From contig NW_003109588.1 of assembly GCF_000003605.2 (NCBI RefSeq), positions 53,239 through 65,199 of the forward strand: a stretch of DNA of 11,961 nucleotides, given 5' to 3'. The notes beneath the pieces are model-generated. The model had not been told where the DNA came from, made no database searches, and saw only the letters and a list, made by a program, of their open reading frames with translations. The position numbers were made by a program, and so were the translations under genes. Below are positions 8,160 to 11,961 of the stretch, one piece after another. The stretch is from Saccoglossus kowalevskii (taxonomy: Eukaryota > Hemichordata > Enteropneusta > Harrimaniidae). The first letter of the stretch is position 1; every line of letters begins with the position of its first letter.

Positions 8160-9237
8160 GTGGTGTTAAACATAGTTGGAAAGAGTATCGTAATATGGGT
8201 TGATGAAATTAACAAAATGCTTATTAAAAACAGGCAATGCGAGAGTAAGAAATTGAAAGCAACTCGATTAGGTTTTGTTCTTCAAATAATGTTCCATCTT
8301 CCGTTATAGCACTGAATGCATGAGAATTATACAGTATTTGAAGGGCAAAACGTCCCGAGGTTATTTGCATCTAAATATATTATCATCTACACCAATTAAA
8401 AACTAAGGTAACACTATTGTCAGGGTTCGCTAAAATCTTACATTACAGTATCATAGACAAAAATATACACCTACCCCGGAGATTGGTTCCACACTGTGAG
8501 AGACAGAAACGTTTGTATAAACAGTGGTCCATAATATGCAGAATCGGTATCACTATTACAATCAGCAGTGATTGAAATACGGCGAAATTTAAACTAGTTT
8601 TTCTAAGTAATTAAAACATAATTTATACTCTCGCCTGCAGAATTAAGAAATTCGAAGTTACATGTTGAAAGCAAAAGAAAACGAACATTAAAGACAGTGA
8701 GCCAGTAAGGTTGAAAGTGCCAAAAGAAACATATGCACTGAAATGTTAGGCACAAAATAACTAACCTTTTCGCTACGGTCTAAAACCACGTTGTCTGTTT
8801 ATGGGTGAACAATCCAAAGCTTATAAAATTCTACTTTGCAATGATAAGAATAGCCGATATTGAAGAATGAAAAAGCGACGTCGCTATGACCAAAAAAAGC
8901 GAAAGGAATAACAAACAAAATTCTTCTAGCGATGCTCCCATAAAGAGCAATAAATGCATCATTATTTGTTTGCAAATAAACCAGATACAACTCTATTGAA
9001 AAACAAAGCTAAAAAAATTTAAAAAAACGGTATGCAACCAAAGCAGTTCGAATCAAACACTAAGCAATTTAGATGTGTAAATTTTGATTGAAATTTAAAT
9101 GATTTTGTAAATGTATTAGGCATCCATGCTTACACTATTATTACACCAAATAAAACTAGCAATATGTCATGTACGTCACTGTTAGAGGATTACCCGTGGC
9201 CATATCATCAAACATTTTACTGTAAATTTACAATCCT
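8160..9237. other. Intron-like DNA within the methyltransferase locus
   Basis: AT-rich DNA between the AGF block and the LKPGG block. The only splice-like structure I could pick out is a candidate 19-base micro-exon (8475-8493). A minus-strand frame near 8232-8365 (containing SAITEDGTLFEEQ) and one at 8799-8990 have no recognisable motif. Around 20 to 40 residues of the family are still missing between the two blocks and could not be located. Confidence 0.5.
8475..8493 (-). other. Candidate micro-exon between strong splice sites
   Basis: On the minus strand a strong acceptor (tttctgtctctcacag, just above 8493) is followed by 19 bases and then a good donor (gtaggt, from 8474 downward). Read as TG TGG AAC CAA TCT CCG GG it would add WNQSP between the LKPGG and AGF blocks. 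The order and strand fit the pseudogene, but 19 bases give little family signal and both junctions could occur by chance in intronic DNA. Confidence 0.22.
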
Positions 9238-9509
9238 TCACAAATTGTTGCCAAATTGGTAACTCAGGACAGACTCTTGTATTACATTGACAAACATTGA
9301 TGTTTCGTCGACTGACATATTTATATAACCCTCCCCGCCTGGTTTTAAACATTCGTGGAGATATCTTAAGGTATCTTACCAGTTAGAAATCTAATGCAGA
9401 GTATAGTAGGCCAAAACTTGATCGAATGAGTTTTCCATTCTGACTTGAATGTTTCAGCAGTACCAGCATCGATATCTATCATTGTCGGATTGATGTCAAT
9501 TGATAAAAT
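9238..9509 (-). pseudogene. Methyltransferase core block: motif II, LH[stop] and LKPGG, disrupted
   Basis: Frame A reads ILSIDINPTMIDI, the motif II strand whose acidic residue normally holds the SAM ribose. It continues as AGTAETFKSEWK, which looks like the later 'GsAE.l' segment, so about 20 to 25 residues after motif II appear deleted. Near 9431-9436 the sense frame shifts to frame B: NSFDQVLAYYTLH, then a TAG stop (9391-9393) where the family has W, then ISNW, a TAA stop (9376-9378), and DTLRYLHECLKPGGEGYINM continuing to a TGA at 9238-9240. The LKPGG codons are at 9331-9345. Both internal stops are single-base changes from likely ancestral codons (TGG to TAG, GAA to TAA). No AG immediately precedes ATTTTATCA; a tract cttttacccat at that spot may be an acceptor mutated from AG to AT. 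Confidence 0.8.
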
Positions 9510-10147
9510 GGGTAAAAGAGTATATCACTAAGGGGACATTATGTGATTGCAATATCGAATCTGCAAGTGATGATAACTTAAATTAAATGTGAGAGCGCTT
9601 GCCCGTTTGAATGTTAGCTAGCAGAAAAAATACAGTTATTTACATGGTGTAAAACATTTCATTTACACTTATAGATTATTGTATTGTAGTTAATAAAGTA
9701 ACATAAACAAATACTTGACAGGTCAAATGACACAACTTAAATATACGTAGCACTCAATATATACATTGCAATTGCACTGGGTCTATTTCAGATTGAGAAA
9801 TATTTGCAATATTCAAATTGCCGACAAAAACAACAACAGAAGGACAAGAACATACTGCATTTGTTCACGTAAAGTTCTTTGATTTAGATCATATAATTGT
9901 CTCTATTGACATAAAGACTTGGTAATATCAATGAACTTCCACAGAAAGTGTTAAACAAATTGGTTTAAGGCGGTGGTTGATTCATCTAGTCTAGACAATA
10001 CTACCTCTGTCAAAATGTTAATAGTTTCTTAGGTTTATGTCAATACAATTTACTTTAATGAAATGGTAATGTTTAAATCATGTTAAGAATGAATGTAAAC
10101 GTTGCCAGTTTTTACATTAGTTCTGCATCCCCTGAACTTGATCGTAT
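9510..10147. other. Intron-like DNA between motif I and motif II blocks
   Basis: About 640 AT-rich bases with no coding signal, RNA gene or recognisable repeat. It separates two protein segments that in the family are only about 15 residues apart, so it is read as an intron, or as an insertion that replaced one. Confidence 0.5.
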
Positions 10148-10364
10148 CTATTCTGTAGTAGACTTTATCCTGGAATTTTCAGTCCCTAGTTTTGTTAACT
10201 GCCCTGTTCCACAGCACACGTCCAGTAAAGTATCCGACTCTTGAAAATCCAGCTTTTGTATTATGTCGTCTGCTGAGATGTGAACAAAACGCGTTCTGTA
10301 TGAAGAAAATGATATCACATCTTTGGCGTTCATGACTGGCAGTCTGGATTTTATTATCACAGGT
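10148..10364 (-). pseudogene. N-terminal methyltransferase exon with SAM-binding motif I
   Basis: A clear acceptor on the minus strand (ttttgtttttag, AG at 10366-10365) opens an exon with a short leader and an ATG at 10333-10331. From there the frame reads MNAKDVISFSSYRTRFVHIS, then ADDIIQKLDFQESDTLLDVC, then CGTGQLTKL. The last part is motif I of class I methyltransferases, the SAM-binding loop, at about 10200-10228. An ATG about 33 residues before motif I, with an MNA start, is normal for JHAMT-like proteins, so the acceptor would end a 5' UTR intron. The usual D.G.G.G loop reads DVCCGTG: the first glycine is cysteine, which would probably weaken cofactor binding. The frame runs on to a TAG at 10148-10150. 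The real donor was probably near AAGTCT (about 10166), but it is weak. Confidence 0.78.
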
Positions 10365-11089
10365 CTAAAAACAAAATCGATACAATCGTTTTACAATATT
10401 GTAAATATGCGTACAATATAGTAAACATGCAATGTTGCGCCAACATGTGACCAACAATAGAAAACACAGCACCACGACCTGATAATTGGGGGAAAAAACC
10501 TGTTTGGTTAATGTGTTCATTGTCACTTCTCACCTTGATCGTTCTGGTTTCTGTCTTTGACAGCGGCCAGGCTGTGGTTGCACAGTTGATAAATACAATT
10601 AGCATGTGCGCTCAAGTAATGGCATAACAACTAGACACAACAGATAACAGATCAGCACGTTTTCTCTTTGCATTCACTGTATATATTTCACTTGTACTTT
10701 CAGTGTGCAATTATGAATAGTGCCAAAAATATATGTATATTTATATGTACTTATTAGGGTTACGTTTATCTACCTGATGAAGATTCATCACCTACCATCT
10801 ATGTACCTGAACATATATTAATATTTTTGGTGAAATCGTACACCATTTCCCAGACATAATACATAAATTTCATGGCATAATACATTGGTGTGCCAGATTC
10901 ATTCTCGTATTGAGACATTATCTTTAGCTAATTAATCGTACAGGTGATATCAGTCATCATGAGGTAATGTTTTACGACAACTACACTGTGAGTGTAGATG
11001 CAAGATTAAGTCTTCTATTTGCATAGATGAGTGGACAGCCGTGGCGTGATTGATAAAAGAAAATCGTTATATAGATGGGCCATTATGGA
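10365..11089. other. Upstream flank of the methyltransferase locus
   Basis: AT-rich DNA upstream of the first recognised exon. A minus-strand frame at 10357-10605 has no family motif and crosses the likely splice acceptor, so it is taken as chance. A promoter or non-coding first exon may lie here or further up, but I cannot point to one. Confidence 0.45.
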
Positions 11090-11600
11090 TCAAAATTTAT
11101 AGTTGTACATTTATTAATTCAAAACAAATATTTCACCAATGTGCAGAATTATGATTAGATGAAAGTTATTTTCAATTTATGCAAGTCGGTCTAAAATACT
11201 CGTTATACCACGGTTTTCTGTGTTCAAAAGTAGGTCCCAAAACGTTTCACCATTGTGTTGAATAGTACATACAAAAACAAGTGAAAATGCTTAAATAATA
11301 ATTATGCAATTTAAGTAATTAACTATAAACCCAAAACATTATATTACATTATATTGTTGCAATTTGTATTTATGAACAAAGACTCATTGAAATAAGATAA
11401 GTGCTTGCAATATTGATGGAGTTATTATTATGCAAATCGGGTAATTAATATACAAATATTTAATGTAAAATAATAAAGTTTGTGCAGTGTCCTAGAAAAT
11501 CGAATGTACAAATTTTCATTGAAATCTGATTATGCAAAATCCAAAAAATACGAATTATTTTGCTAATTAGATAATTAATATGCACAGGTGGTTTTTCTAC
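11090..11600. repeat. Degenerate AT-rich repeat cluster with TAATTAATATGCAAAT-like cores
   Basis: Related cores recur at about 11299-11330 (attatgcaatttaagtaatt), 11424-11458 (attatgcaaatcgggtaatt) and 11528-11586 (attatgcaaaatcc, later ataattaatatgcac). The spacing is about 125-130 bases. Looser relatives lie near 11137-11210 (caccaatgtgcagaattatg) and 11249 (caccattgtgttgaata). They look like diverged copies of one satellite or of a fragmented interspersed repeat. No ORF is associated. Confidence 0.5.
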
Positions 11601-11961
11601 ATTTTGCAACGTTTTTGAGTGATAACAATGCATATATTTAATCCTGATTATTAATGTTTCTGGTCACAAACGTAAATCCTTAAATCATGTTTGTGTTGCA
11701 TGCCAAAGGGCGGTGTTTTGAGTTCGTGGTTTATAGCGAAACATTCGCAATGTTGTATTTGGCTGTAGGTAAATGGTAAACATACAGTGTCGATTCTCTT
11801 CTTGTCAGAAACAGAATGATAGAACCTTATATGAACGTTCATATGTGACCAAATGATGTGGATGTCCGATCTCGTAGGTATTACCGAAAGCAGTTTTCAT
11901 TTGTTTGGCTATAAATCACAGAAGAAGAACTGATTGACCTATCTTAAGTGACTTGCTGTGT
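11601..11961. other. Distal flank, nothing identified
   Basis: A minus-strand frame at 11651-11842 (63 codons) shows no known motif. Further up the minus strand, an ATG near 11901 opens only about 22 codons. I see no RNA gene or repeat. Confidence 0.4.

Larger units (their letters stand above)
6873..10364 (-). pseudogene. Class I SAM-dependent methyltransferase pseudogene (JHAMT-like), whole locus
   Basis: The four main blocks, in order on the minus strand, rebuild the layout of a small class I methyltransferase. They are the N-terminus with motif I (10148-10364), motif II plus the LH[W] and LKPGG segments (9238-9509), the AGF segment (7984-8148) and the C-terminal helix and strand (6873-7027). 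Working members of the family transfer a methyl group from SAM to a small-molecule acid or hydroxyl group in the cytosol. The copy is judged non-functional because the middle block has a frameshift near 9431-9436 and two in-frame stops (9391-9393 and 9376-9378). A deletion seems to have removed residues after motif II, and no clean splice acceptor precedes motif II. Blocks are separated by about 640, 1090 and 960 bases of non-coding DNA, so it is intron-bearing rather than a processed copy. JHAMT-like is a best guess among related Methyltransf_11/25-type families, and the substrate is unknown. Confidence 0.75.

Noticed and set aside
8103-8309. 68-codon plus-strand frame
   Set aside because: It is antisense to the AEDFAAILRKAGF exon, which has clear family similarity on the other strand.
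10357-10605. 82-codon minus-strand frame upstream of the motif I exon
   Set aside because: It runs across the strong splice acceptor at 10365-10366 and has no recognisable motif.

Overview
This is AT-rich eukaryotic DNA, most likely from a marine invertebrate. There are no dense ORFs, ribosome-binding sites or operons. Coding signal comes only as short blocks bounded by GT/AG-like junctions, with decayed transposons, a MITE-like insertion and low-complexity repeats between them. I cannot fix the phylum. The degenerate TAATTAATATGCAAAT-type repeats and the methyltransferase family would fit a lancelet, hemichordate, mollusc or similar animal, but that is an impression, not evidence.

The dominant structure is a very long inverted repeat. 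The left arm (1-2260) is matched in reverse complement by the right arm (5312-7347), around a 3.05 kb unique spacer. The arms are similar over their whole length but have diverged by substitutions and arm-specific indels. The left arm alone has a C-rich 156 bp tandem duplication (799-1110) and a roughly 90 bp AT-rich block near 1703-1793. The right arm alone has a 151 bp terminal-inverted-repeat insertion (6310-6460) whose empty site survives in the left arm. The left arm starts at the first base, so the repeat may continue outside the window.

The recognisable gene is a class I S-adenosylmethionine-dependent methyltransferase, JHAMT-like in layout. Its remains run on the minus strand from 10364 down to 6873: an N-terminal exon with motif I (LLDVCCGTGQLT), a block with motif II, the 'LH[W]' segment and the LKPGG segment, an AEDFAAILRKAGF block, and a terminal exon inside the right arm. 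The middle block has a frameshift and two in-frame stops, one replacing the W expected after LH, so this copy is called a pseudogene. The mirror-image terminal exon lies on the plus strand at 353-519 in the left arm and has an open frame. Its upstream exons, if they exist, lie before base 1. The window therefore shows the tails of two paralogous methyltransferase genes facing each other in a palindrome.

Other content: a LINE reverse-transcriptase remnant (7661-7822, minus) in the last intron of the pseudogene; a 3 x 15 bp minisatellite (4350-4394) in the spacer; a doubtful ORF (2205-2468, minus) crossing the inner edge of the left arm; and a cluster of degenerate AT-rich repeats (about 11090-11600). 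I saw no tRNA, rRNA, CRISPR array or prokaryotic feature.
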